A stretch of 64,000 bases of DNA from Duganella radicis (lineage in GTDB: Bacteria > Pseudomonadota > Gammaproteobacteria > Burkholderiales > Burkholderiaceae_D), in NCBI RefSeq assembly GCF_009720825.1, contig NZ_WNKY01000001.1:248001-312000 (forward strand). The letters run 5' to 3'. This document shows positions 49,550 to 58,020 of the stretch, in pieces. Made by a program: the position numbers and the translations under genes. The stretch's first letter is position 1. The number at the start of each line of letters is the position of its first letter. The notes under the pieces are model-generated. The model was not told the DNA's origin, did not search any database, and saw only the letters and a list, made by a program, of their open reading frames with translations.

Positions 49550-50029
49550 TTAGAACGCTTTCAGTTTGAGCTGGATGGAGATGCCGCCGTACAGCCGGTC
49601 CTTGTAGGTTGGGATGATGGCGACGTTGACGCCCACGCGTTCGTATTCGTAGCTGAGGGTGGGGATGGCGGCGGGGAACCAGCCGCCATTGCGCATTTTA
49701 GGGTAGCCGTCAAAGGCGCCGACCACCGCGCCGATGCGCACCGGACCGACCTTCCAGGGTTGGTAGAAGGCGCCCACATAATTGGAGTAGGCGCGGTCGC
49801 TGTTGTAGAAGCGTCCGGCGGTGACCGAGGCCACGGTGTTGAAACGCCATTCGGCGCCGAGGCCGCCGTTGGCGCCGTTCAGGTCTTTGTCGCGCTGGAA
49901 GTGCCAGGTGTAGAAGCCGCCATTCAGCCACACTTCATTCAAGGGCGCGGGCTCGATGGTCTCAGCCATGGCCACACCGGACAGGCAGGCCAGCAACGCC
50001 GCACCGGCGGTACGCAAACTTTTCTTCAT
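49550..50029 (-). CDS. Small outer-membrane beta-barrel protein, PagP-like
   Basis: 159 residues from ATG 50029 (MKKSLRTAGAALLACLSGVAMA, signal peptide). The rest is beta-rich with aromatic girdles: LNEVWLNGGFYTWHFQRD, WRFNTVASVTAGRFYNSDRA, SNYVGAFYQPWKVGPVRIG and a terminal LKLKAF ending in Phe. The order TWH early, an acidic/Ser site in the middle and NGGWFPAAIPTLSYEYERV late parallels PagP lipid A palmitoyltransferase, but identity of catalytic residues is uncertain. Alternative: another 8-stranded barrel such as PagL/OmpW relatives. Divergent from the porin-like gene by 61 bp. Confidence 0.5.
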   Translation of the reverse strand: MKKSLRTAGAALLACLSGVAMAETIEPAPLNEVWLNGGFYTWHFQRDKDLNGANGGLGAEWRFNTVASVTAGRFYNSDRAYSNYVGAFYQPWKVGPVRIGAVVGAFDGYPKMRNGGWFPAAIPTLSYEYERVGVNVAIIPTYKDRLYGGISIQLKLKAF

Positions 50030-50090
50030 CCGAAGCTTCTTTCTTCGTCTAGGTTGAGGACGTTGGATTATAGCCGTGTATGATTCAGGC

Positions 50091-51317
50091 ATGAAGCTAC
50101 CCACCCCGATTTTGCTGGCGCTGGCCGTCAACGCCGTCAACGCTGGCGCCGCTGAATGGCGCGGCCTGCTCGATATCCGCGCGGTCGATTCCGACGCCGG
50201 CCGCAGTTTCCTGGACAGCGGCCTGGCCAAGACCCGTTATGACGAAAACTCCCCGCGCCTGAGCATCGGCCAGGCGGTGCTGCGCGGCGACGCCGACCTG
50301 AGCGACAGCATCAGCGGCACGCTGGAATTGAGCGCCGACCAGCAGCACCGTGGCGTGGTCGATGTGCGCGAAGCTTTCCTGACATGGAGTCCGGTGCCGG
50401 ACGGCGCGTGGAAAACCCGCGTGCGGGCCGGCTTCTTCTTCGCGCCGACCAGCGTGGAAATCGATTACGACAGCGTCGGCTGGGTGCCGAAGCACACCAT
50501 CTCCAGTTCCGCCATCAACAGCTGGATCGGCGAGGAGCTGCGCACCAACGGCGTGGAATGGAGTGCGCGCCGGCTGGGACGGTACAGTGGGGCGCCTTAT
50601 GATGTGGGTGTACTGGCCGCCGTCTATACCGGCAATGACCCCACCGGCACACTGCTGGCCTGGCGCGGCTGGTCGATCAGCGACCGCATCGCCGGCCGCT
50701 TCGAAAGCGCCAAACTGGCCGATTTGCCGGTGTACCGGCCGCCTTCGGGCATCCTGCTCAAGCAGTGGCGCGAGATTCATCCGTTCCGCGAGATCGATGG
50801 CAAGCTTGGCTACTACGTCGGCGCGAACATGAACTTCGGCACGCGGCTTGAGCTGGCGGCGCTGCACTACGATAACCTGACCGACCCTCGGGTAGTGAAG
50901 GACGGCCAGTACGGCTGGCGCACACGTTTCGACCACATCAGCGCGGTGTGGCGCCCTTACGGCCAGTGGGAACTGGCGATGCAGTCCATGCGCGGCGATA
51001 CCTTGATGGGGTGGAACGGCGTGGGACTGGACTTCCAGTCGTGGTTCGCGCTGGCCAGTCATCCGCTCGGCCCCGGCACGGCGGCGCTGCGCTACGACCG
51101 CTTCAGCACCAGCGAGCATGACATCCTCCCCTCGGACCCCAACAATGAAACCGGTTATGGCGTGGCGCTGGCTTACGACTGGCCGCTGGCCGGGAATCTG
51201 TCGCTGATGACGGAAGCGCTGCTGGTGCGCAGCGATCGCTCGGCGCGTGTGTTGATCGGCGAGCCGCAGGTACAAAAGGAGCGCAGCCTGACAATCTCGC
51301 TGCGCTGGCGCTTTTAA
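50091..51317 (+). CDS. Porin-like outer-membrane protein
   Basis: 408 residues from ATG 50091. Signal peptide (LPTPILLALAVNAVNAGAAEW), then a 16-strand-like barrel: repeated alternation with aromatic residues (GRYSGAPYDVGVLAAVYTG, YYVGANMNFGTRLELAALHYDNLT, WELAMQSMRGDTLMGWNGVGL), ending LTISLRWRF with the terminal Phe. It resembles the porin_O/P or carbohydrate-porin class of uncharacterised proteins in Massilia-like genomes. No regulator or transporter partner is adjacent, so substrate is unknown. Confidence 0.75.
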   Translation: MKLPTPILLALAVNAVNAGAAEWRGLLDIRAVDSDAGRSFLDSGLAKTRYDENSPRLSIGQAVLRGDADLSDSISGTLELSADQQHRGVVDVREAFLTWSPVPDGAWKTRVRAGFFFAPTSVEIDYDSVGWVPKHTISSSAINSWIGEELRTNGVEWSARRLGRYSGAPYDVGVLAAVYTGNDPTGTLLAWRGWSISDRIAGRFESAKLADLPVYRPPSGILLKQWREIHPFREIDGKLGYYVGANMNFGTRLELAALHYDNLTDPRVVKDGQYGWRTRFDHISAVWRPYGQWELAMQSMRGDTLMGWNGVGLDFQSWFALASHPLGPGTAALRYDRFSTSEHDILPSDPNNETGYGVALAYDWPLAGNLSLMTEALLVRSDRSARVLIGEPQVQKERSLTISLRWRF

Positions 51318-51410
51318 ATGCCGACACGGCATCCCCCGTTAGAGAGGTGTTTTTACTGGCTTCAAGTAGTAAAGTTTCATCCAGTTTCATAATCTGCCAG
51401 AGGAGCTGGA

Positions 51411-53090
51411 ATGGAAGTCAATAAAAAAGAAATCAGCGTGGCCGCGCGACTAGGGATCGGCTTTGGCATTATTTTGGCGATGATGCTGGTGTTATCGGTG
51501 CTCAGCGTGTTCAAGGTGAACGGCATCGACAACAGCCTTCAGCACATCAGTGAGGTCAACAACGTCAAGCAGCGCTACGCCATCAATTTCCGCGGCAGCG
51601 TGCACGACCGCGCGATCGCGCTGCGCGATGTGACGCTGGTCAGCGATGGCGAGCTGTCCGGCGTGATGGCTTTGATCGACAAGCTGGATAACGATTACCA
51701 GCAATCGGCCCGGCCGCTGGACGCCCTGTTCAGCGACGCCAAGGCCAAAATCACCACCGAGGAACGCAGTTGGCTGGAGAAGATCAAGCAAAGCGAGGCC
51801 CGTACCACGCCGCTGATCAAAAAGATTATCGATGCGCGCCGCGCCGGCGATATCGAAGGCGCGCGCAAGATGATGCTGGAGTCGGCCAAGCCGGCTTTCG
51901 TCGATTGGCTGGCCAGCATCAACGGCTTTATCGATCAGGAAGAAGACATGACCGAGGCCGAATCGGCGCTGGCGCGGCACGGTGCGCACAATTTCCAGTC
52001 GCTGGCCCTGGTGGCGGTGGCGATTGCCATCGCCATCGGCGTGGTGGTGGCCTGGCGCGTGACGCAGTATCTGCTGCGCGCTCTGGGGGCGGAGCCGGCG
52101 GAGGTGAAGGCGCTGGCCAATGCGGTTGACCGCGGGGAGCTGTATCACGAGATCGCGCTGCGCGGCCAGCACCAGGACAGCATCATGGCGGTGCTGGTCA
52201 AGATGAGTCGCAATCTGCGCCATACGGTGACCGAGGTGCATGATGCCGCCGCCGCCGTGGGCAGCATCAGCGACCAGATCTCCGAGCAGAACCAGCATCT
52301 GTCCAGCCGCACCGAGGATCAGGCCAGCTCGCTGGAGGAGACCGCATCGGCGATGGAGGAATTGACCGCCACCGTCAAGCAGAATGCCGACAGCGCGCGC
52401 GACGCCAATTCGCTGGCGCAGAACGCGTCCGATATCGCCAGCAAGGGCGGCGAGATTGTCGGCGAAGTGGTGCAGACCATGAACGCGATCGACGAGTCCT
52501 CGCGCAAGATCGAAGAGATCATCAGCGTGATTGACGGTATCGCATTCCAGACCAATATCCTGGCCTTGAACGCGGCGGTGGAAGCGGCGCGCGCCGGTGA
52601 GCAAGGCCGTGGCTTTGCCGTGGTGGCGACCGAGGTGCGCAGCCTGGCGCAGCGTAGTTCGACGGCGGCACGCGAGGTGAAGGCGCTGATCGATGAATCG
52701 GTGGCCAAGATCCACGCCGGCACCGAGTTGGTGGAGCACGCTGGTAGTACAATGCGCGACATTGTCAACAGCGTCAAGCAGGTGAGTGATATGGTGGGAG
52801 CGATTACGCTGGCCAGCGATGAGCAGCGCCAGGGCATCGAGGAAGTCAACCGCGCGATTTCGCAGATGGATCAGGTGACGCAGCAGAATGCCGCGCTGGT
52901 CGAACACGCGGCCGGCGAGGTTGAGGTGTTGCAGGATCAGGCGGCGCAGCTGAATCATGCCGTCAGCGTGTTCAAGACCCAGCGCGATGGTTGGCATGGG
53001 CGGGCCGCCGCCGCTGCCGGCGCCCACAGCGGCGCCACGGGCAGCGCGCGCGCCACGGCAGGTCTGCTGCCGGCGCCCGCGGGAGCGTGA
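51411..53090 (+). CDS. Methyl-accepting chemotaxis protein, transmembrane
   Basis: 559 residues. First helix ([20 protein letters not shown], about 12-31), periplasmic four-helix-bundle ligand region (32-190: [33 protein letters not shown] is the 4HB start), second membrane helix ([19 protein letters not shown], about 196-214), HAMP, then the signalling hairpin with [33 protein letters not shown]. The C-terminus is a low-complexity Ala/Gly tail, no CheR tether. Senses an unknown small molecule. Two bp separate it from the GAF-EAL gene. Confidence 0.94.
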   Translation: MEVNKKEISVAARLGIGFGIILAMMLVLSVLSVFKVNGIDNSLQHISEVNNVKQRYAINFRGSVHDRAIALRDVTLVSDGELSGVMALIDKLDNDYQQSARPLDALFSDAKAKITTEERSWLEKIKQSEARTTPLIKKIIDARRAGDIEGARKMMLESAKPAFVDWLASINGFIDQEEDMTEAESALARHGAHNFQSLALVAVAIAIAIGVVVAWRVTQYLLRALGAEPAEVKALANAVDRGELYHEIALRGQHQDSIMAVLVKMSRNLRHTVTEVHDAAAAVGSISDQISEQNQHLSSRTEDQASSLEETASAMEELTATVKQNADSARDANSLAQNASDIASKGGEIVGEVVQTMNAIDESSRKIEEIISVIDGIAFQTNILALNAAVEAARAGEQGRGFAVVATEVRSLAQRSSTAAREVKALIDESVAKIHAGTELVEHAGSTMRDIVNSVKQVSDMVGAITLASDEQRQGIEEVNRAISQMDQVTQQNAALVEHAAGEVEVLQDQAAQLNHAVSVFKTQRDGWHGRAAAAAGAHSGATGSARATAGLLPAPAGA

Positions 53091-53092
53091 GC

Positions 53093-54883
53093 ATGCGGGA
53101 CATCATGCTGAAGAATTCCGAGCCCGAGCGCCTGCAAGCGCTGCACCAATTGGGCATCCTGAATACCAACACCAGTGAATACTTCGACGCCATCACGCGC
53201 CTGACGATGGATATGTACGGCGTGGCCGGCGCCTACATTTCGCTGCTGGACAGCGACCGCCAGTGGCTCAAGTCCACCGTCGGCTTCTGCCCGCCGAACA
53301 CGCAGCGTGACCAGACCTTCTGCACCTACACCATTCAGCAGGCCAGTGTGCTGATGGTGGAGGACACGCTGCTGGACGAGCGTTTCGTCAACAACTCCAT
53401 GGTCACCGGCCCGCAAGCCGTGCGTTTTTACGCCGGCGCGCCGCTGATCACGCAAGAAGGCTATGCCATCGGCGCGCTGTGCGTGATCGACACCCAGCCA
53501 CGCAGCCTGACTGCCGCCGAAAAGGACAAACTCACCACGCTGGCCGGCATGGTCATGTCTCACATCACGCTGGGCCGCGCGGTCGGCCACGTCGATTCGG
53601 TCAGCGGCATGCCGAACAAATACCAGCTGTTCGAAGACCTGACCGCGCAGGCCCGCGACAACAGCGGCCAGCGCCGCGTGCTGACCGACATCGACATGCC
53701 GGATGCCGCCAAGGCCTTCGAAATCATCCGCGTGCTGGGCGTGCCGGTCTACGATGAACTGGTGCGCGAAGTCGGCGCGCGTTTGCTGCGACTGTTCGAG
53801 GGCAGGGCGCAGGTGTATCACCTGACCGACGCGCGCTTTGCGGTGCTCTCGAACGATGAGGACACCGAACGCTTCATCGATTACCTGCACACGCTTGAGC
53901 CGGAACTGCAAGCGCCGTTCAACAGCCTGAATATTCCGATGGTGCTGCCCAGCTTTGGCGGCATCGTGCCATTTGAGCTGTGCACCAACTCCGCCAAGGA
54001 CGCGCCGCGCAAGGCGGCTGCCGCCGTCAATCAGTCGCTGGTCAACCAGCAGCGCTGGAGCCATTACAGCAATGCGGAGGACGAAAAGCAGAAACGTGCC
54101 TTCCGCCTGCTGAACGACGTGCGCCACGCCATCGCCAGCGGCCACTTTGAACTGGTCTATCAACCCAAGCATGAGCTGAGCAACGGCGCCTGCCTGGCCG
54201 CCGAAGCCTTGCTGCGCTGGACGCATGCGGAACTGGGACCGGTCTCGCCGGCGGAGTTCATCCCGCTGATCGAGAAGACTGCCTTGATCGGACCGTTGAG
54301 CCATTGGGTGATCCGCACCGCCATCAAGCAGATCGCCGAATGGCATGCGGCGGGCCATCCGATCAAGGTGGCGATCAACCTGTCGGCTTACAATTTTGAA
54401 GAGCCGGACATCGTCGAGCGCCTGGCGGCGACCTGCCGCGAGTTTGGCGTCGACCCGCGTTATGTCGAAATCGAGTGTACGGAAGGCGTCTGGATGGAAG
54501 GTGCTGGCATCCTGAAAGCGCTGAACGGCATCCGCGATCTGGGCATGAGCCTGGCGCTGGACGATTTCGGCACCGGCTACAGCAACTTCGCGTATTTGCA
54601 GAAGGTGCCGGCCAGCGTGGTCAAGGTCGACCAATCGCTGATCCGCAACGTGGACGCCAATCCGCGCGACCAGCGCATCGTGCGCTCGCTGATCGGCCTT
54701 GCGCGCGAGCTGGATTACCAGGTGGTGGCGGAGGGCGTGGAGACCGAACGGTCGCTGGGCCTGATCCGCGACTGGGGCTGCGACCTGGCGCAGGGCTATC
54801 ACTTCGCCAAGCCGCTCAGCGCAGCCGCCTTCCTCGATCACGCCATTCAGTACAGGGACAGCCACATGGCGATTGCCGCCTGA
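53093..54883 (+). CDS. GAF-degenerate GGDEF-EAL c-di-GMP phosphodiesterase
   Basis: 596 residues from ATG 53093, 2 bp after the MCP stop, so co-transcribed. Domains: GAF (about 10-160; KSTVGFCPPNTQRDQTFCTYTI is typical of redox/light-type GAFs), a GGDEF-like domain whose signature is replaced by LTDARF (244-249, no GGDEF), then EAL (340-590). The EAL catalytic set is complete: E371 in EALLRW, D490/D491 in LDDFGTGYSNF, E547 in VAEGVE and QGYHFAKP. So it should hydrolyse c-di-GMP under control of GAF, perhaps adjusting motility together with the neighbouring receptor. Confidence 0.92.
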   Translation: MRDIMLKNSEPERLQALHQLGILNTNTSEYFDAITRLTMDMYGVAGAYISLLDSDRQWLKSTVGFCPPNTQRDQTFCTYTIQQASVLMVEDTLLDERFVNNSMVTGPQAVRFYAGAPLITQEGYAIGALCVIDTQPRSLTAAEKDKLTTLAGMVMSHITLGRAVGHVDSVSGMPNKYQLFEDLTAQARDNSGQRRVLTDIDMPDAAKAFEIIRVLGVPVYDELVREVGARLLRLFEGRAQVYHLTDARFAVLSNDEDTERFIDYLHTLEPELQAPFNSLNIPMVLPSFGGIVPFELCTNSAKDAPRKAAAAVNQSLVNQQRWSHYSNAEDEKQKRAFRLLNDVRHAIASGHFELVYQPKHELSNGACLAAEALLRWTHAELGPVSPAEFIPLIEKTALIGPLSHWVIRTAIKQIAEWHAAGHPIKVAINLSAYNFEEPDIVERLAATCREFGVDPRYVEIECTEGVWMEGAGILKALNGIRDLGMSLALDDFGTGYSNFAYLQKVPASVVKVDQSLIRNVDANPRDQRIVRSLIGLARELDYQVVAEGVETERSLGLIRDWGCDLAQGYHFAKPLSAAAFLDHAIQYRDSHMAIAA

Positions 54884-54913
54884 GGATAGCAATTTGGCAC
54901 TATAATTCAGGCC

Positions 54914-56287
54914 ATGAAAACCTCATTGCGCCTGATTCCCCTCATCCTGTTGCTGGCCGGTTGCCAGTCCCACATGCAGCGCGTCGCCGATTGCAAAGTC
55001 GGCGACTGGACCGCCATCGGTCACAAGGACGGCGTGACGGGCGAGCCGGCCAACTATGCCGAACGCAAGGACTTCTGCGACGACCACGCCGACAAGCCGG
55101 CCGTCGCCGACGCCGCCGCGCGCTATACCGCCGGCTGGACCCAGGGGAACCGGGACCTGTGGTTCAACCTTGGCCGCACGGACGGCAATGCGGGATCGCA
55201 TGCGCAGTATGATCGTCACGCCGCCAGCGAGGATGTGCGCGACCACAAGACGCCGCTCAACCCATCCGCCTACGACGCCGGATGGACGGCCGGGAATTCC
55301 GATTACTGGCGCGATATCGGCCAGCGCGAAGGCGCCGCCGGCCAGCCGCTGACGCAGAAGGAAGCCAGTCGCGGCAAGGCTTCCGCCGCCCAACTGCGGT
55401 TTGACGAACAGGCTTACACCAACGGTTGGCGCGCCGGCAATCGCACCTTCTGGTCGGACGCAGGCTACAGCGATGCCCGCGGCGGCATTCCGGACAGCGA
55501 ATTCCGTCACCGGGCGGCGGCCGCGCGCAGCGCCGGCGTCGAGGTGCAGGAAGATTCGTACCGCACCGCGTGGAACGCGGAAATCGTCAACTACTGGCGC
55601 AATCTCGGCACGCAGGACGCCACCAGCGGCAAGGAGTTCGGCACGCGCGGGCGCGAGGCCAAAGCCAAAGGCCTGAAAGTCTACGAGAAGGAATATCGCG
55701 AAGCGTGGGAAGCGCGCCTGCTGACCTACTGGCGCGACACCGGCGCGGCCGACGGCTACGGCCATCCCTTCATGCTGGAGCAGCGGATCAGCAATGCGAG
55801 TCGCGACGGCGTGTTCGTCATTCCCGGCACGCAGGACGCGTATACCAATGCATGGCGGGCGGAGAATGCGCGCTACTGCACGCCGGAGAATGCCTTCGAG
55901 CGCGGCCGCGCCAACAGCGGCATGGCGGTGGAAGTGTGCGCGCCGGCTTTACAAAACCAGATGAAGCACGCCTACGTCAGTGGTCAGGATTTTGAAGTGG
56001 CGGCGGCCAAGCACCGCCAGGCGGTGGCTGAGGCCAATGACCTGGCCAACCGCGTGCGCGATGCACGTGGGCGTCTGGGACGACTGGAGCGCGAGATCCG
56101 CGCCAGCCAGGAAGCGAAAGACCGTCCCGTCAACGACGAAACGGCCAAACAGGACAAACGCCGCGAACAGGAGCGGCGCGAACTGGCCGAGTACCTGCAA
56201 CGACTGGAGCGCCAGCTGGATGATGCCCGCCGATGGGTCGATCGCCATGACCAGCAGATGCAGCGCCTGCGGCGCGAGATTTATTAG
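54914..56287 (+). CDS. DUF2799 repeat lipoprotein
   Basis: 457 residues. Lipoprotein signal with lipobox LLAGC (Cys 18). The body is a tandem array of about six DUF2799 units of roughly 40-60 residues, pattern AYxxGWxxGNxxYWxxxGxxDGxxG: TAGWTQGNRDLWFNLGRTDG, DAGWTAGNSDYWRDIGQREG, TNGWRAGNRTFWSDAGYSDA, RTAWNAEIVNYWRNLGTQDA and REAWEARLLTYWRDTGAADG, later units degenerating. A C-terminal coiled coil (about 370-457) follows. Most DUF2799 proteins have one or two units; this is unusually long. Function unknown; predicted to face the periplasm. Confidence 0.88.
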   Translation: MKTSLRLIPLILLLAGCQSHMQRVADCKVGDWTAIGHKDGVTGEPANYAERKDFCDDHADKPAVADAAARYTAGWTQGNRDLWFNLGRTDGNAGSHAQYDRHAASEDVRDHKTPLNPSAYDAGWTAGNSDYWRDIGQREGAAGQPLTQKEASRGKASAAQLRFDEQAYTNGWRAGNRTFWSDAGYSDARGGIPDSEFRHRAAAARSAGVEVQEDSYRTAWNAEIVNYWRNLGTQDATSGKEFGTRGREAKAKGLKVYEKEYREAWEARLLTYWRDTGAADGYGHPFMLEQRISNASRDGVFVIPGTQDAYTNAWRAENARYCTPENAFERGRANSGMAVEVCAPALQNQMKHAYVSGQDFEVAAAKHRQAVAEANDLANRVRDARGRLGRLEREIRASQEAKDRPVNDETAKQDKRREQERRELAEYLQRLERQLDDARRWVDRHDQQMQRLRREIY

Positions 56288-56352
56288 AACTCGAAAGTCG
56301 CCGATACCGAAGCGGTACGCGAGTAGCGCTGGGTTTGGCCTGTGGCGCAAAC
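56284..56352 (-). pseudogene. Severed C-terminal tail of an outer-membrane protein gene
   Basis: A minus-strand frame reads VCATGQTQRYSRTASVSATF, then EF and a double TAA. Ending in aromatic Phe and the pattern RYSRTASVSATFEF is typical of the last strand of TonB-dependent receptors or porins of this group. There is no gene body upstream: at about 56352 the sequence changes into the leader of the ATPase-HNH module. I infer that the module was inserted by replacing the rest of this gene. Confidence 0.5.
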
Positions 56353-56418
56353 CGAAATGATTGTGCAACCAGCAGTAGACATTTATAGTGACGGAGCGAC
56401 CAACTCCGGAGATACTTC

Positions 56419-58020
56419 TTGTCCAGCTGCGAAATCCACGCCATCTTTTTAAAAAAAGGTTCAAATACCGGCGTCATCAATCTTAGTCACCGATACGATC
56501 TCAATCATCGCGCAGAGCAGGTGCTGGTCGTCACCGACAGGGCGAATCGGCCACTGACGGAGAAACGCGTGGCGTCATTCACGACCCTTTTTGGCGAGAA
56601 TGGATGCGGTAAGACGGAACTTATGATGCAGGTTTGCCAGACTTTTTCGCAGAGCGAAAAGGGACAGCGGCTTGGCGTCTTGTACAGCGAGGGCGGGAAG
56701 TGCTACCTTCATCCAGGCGAAGCGCTAAGCGGTTGGCGTGTCAGCCCCGATAGTGTTGACATTGAAATTGTCAGGCAAGCGCCAGCTCTCACTTCGATTT
56801 TCTATTCCAGCTCGCCCTTTGAGAATGCACGGCTGAAGGCAACGCTTTCCAGGCCTGGCATCATCGACGTCTGTCCCAAGTTCACTGAAGGCCTCGCCTT
56901 TGACGGACTGGCGCTATGCCAGAATCTTCATCACATCATCGAACAGCCAAAGTTTTTGCGCGACGCAAAGATTGAAGTACGCGGCTGGATCAGCGACGAG
57001 AATGAAGCGCACGTGTTGGTTGATGATTTGTTGAAGGAATTCGACAGCAAGTATCCTTCCCGGGAGGCTATCGTCGCAGCCGTACGTGAATGGATGCAGG
57101 CCATGCCTAAGGAGGATTCGGTTGCCACGCTGGCGAACCTCATCCTTATTATTAATAACGCACGTTACGGGAAAAAAATCGATATCTTTATTCGCAGATT
57201 AGCGCGGCTGATATCTGAAGTCCGTGCTCCGTCGCCGCCGGTGCCGAGATGGAAACCATTTGTTGAACTGTGTCGCGAAACTGTGGCTGTGGATGCGCGC
57301 ATCAAATTCAACGGCGCGCAAGTGCTTGACTTCATCCAGCGCCTCGGCCGTCGTCTGGGCGGAGACGTCGGAGCGTATCGATTCAAACGCAAGGTTACAC
57401 CGGGCAAACTGGCGGAGGCAATTGCGGAAACCGATAAATCTGGCGAACTCGCGCGCTTTGTAGTGAATTACGATTTTATGCAATTCACCGCAAATACCTT
57501 GAGTTCCGGCGAATTTGCATTCCTGTTTTTGTTCGCCGCGATTGGATCGGGCCTCAAACAGCTCACCGCCGCCGACGTGAACACACCAGTCTTCCTGTTA
57601 ATCGACGAAGGCGAAATGTTCCTTCATCCGTCGTGGCAGGGAAGTTATATCAGCAAGCTCCTGAATTACGTCGAGAAGTGTAATTTGTTGGGCAGGAAAA
57701 TTCACCTCATGATCTCGACCCACTCCTTGATTGTCGCGGCTGATGCTCCGCCCCGGACGCTGTTCGATGTCCAGTGGCTTGAGGTCAACAACGGCTTTGG
57801 ATTGGGACCCAAGGCGGTACTGACCGACGTCTATCATATCGACGATTTCGCCGGTGCTTACACGGCCGAAAAAATCGAGAAGTTAGCCAAGTTCCTGCGC
57901 GAGCCGAAGGCAAAAGCAAACCAGGAAGTCAGGCAGATTGTCGAGGCGTTGGCGGACCCTGATCTGAAAAACTACGTGAACGAAGTCATCAGGGATCGCA
58001 GGAGCAAAGAGCATGCTTAA
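56419..58020 (+). CDS. Septu-like AAA/ABC-type ATPase (PtuA-like)
   Basis: 533 residues from TTG 56419, which has CGGAG 8 bp upstream and no in-frame ATG before the Walker A; all initiation choices upstream are worse. ABC/SMC-like ATPase: Walker A GENGCGKT (59-66), a long helical insert (about 130-350), signature LSSGEF (361-366), Walker B VFLLIDEGEMFLHP (391-404) and switch His in ISTHS (H435). No Toprim domain. Followed with 8-bp overlap by an HNH nuclease gene, the arrangement of Septu (ptuA-ptuB) and some retron effectors. GC is clearly lower than in flanking genes, indicating acquisition. Anti-phage role is inferred. Confidence 0.75.
   Translation: MSSCEIHAIFLKKGSNTGVINLSHRYDLNHRAEQVLVVTDRANRPLTEKRVASFTTLFGENGCGKTELMMQVCQTFSQSEKGQRLGVLYSEGGKCYLHPGEALSGWRVSPDSVDIEIVRQAPALTSIFYSSSPFENARLKATLSRPGIIDVCPKFTEGLAFDGLALCQNLHHIIEQPKFLRDAKIEVRGWISDENEAHVLVDDLLKEFDSKYPSREAIVAAVREWMQAMPKEDSVATLANLILIINNARYGKKIDIFIRRLARLISEVRAPSPPVPRWKPFVELCRETVAVDARIKFNGAQVLDFIQRLGRRLGGDVGAYRFKRKVTPGKLAEAIAETDKSGELARFVVNYDFMQFTANTLSSGEFAFLFLFAAIGSGLKQLTAADVNTPVFLLIDEGEMFLHPSWQGSYISKLLNYVEKCNLLGRKIHLMISTHSLIVAADAPPRTLFDVQWLEVNNGFGLGPKAVLTDVYHIDDFAGAYTAEKIEKLAKFLREPKAKANQEVRQIVEALADPDLKNYVNEVIRDRRSKEHA

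Noticed and set aside
52955-54892. 645-codon open frame opposite the GAF-EAL gene
   Set aside because: Mirror frame of a GC-rich gene; no motifs, and the plus strand carries complete EAL catalytic residues.
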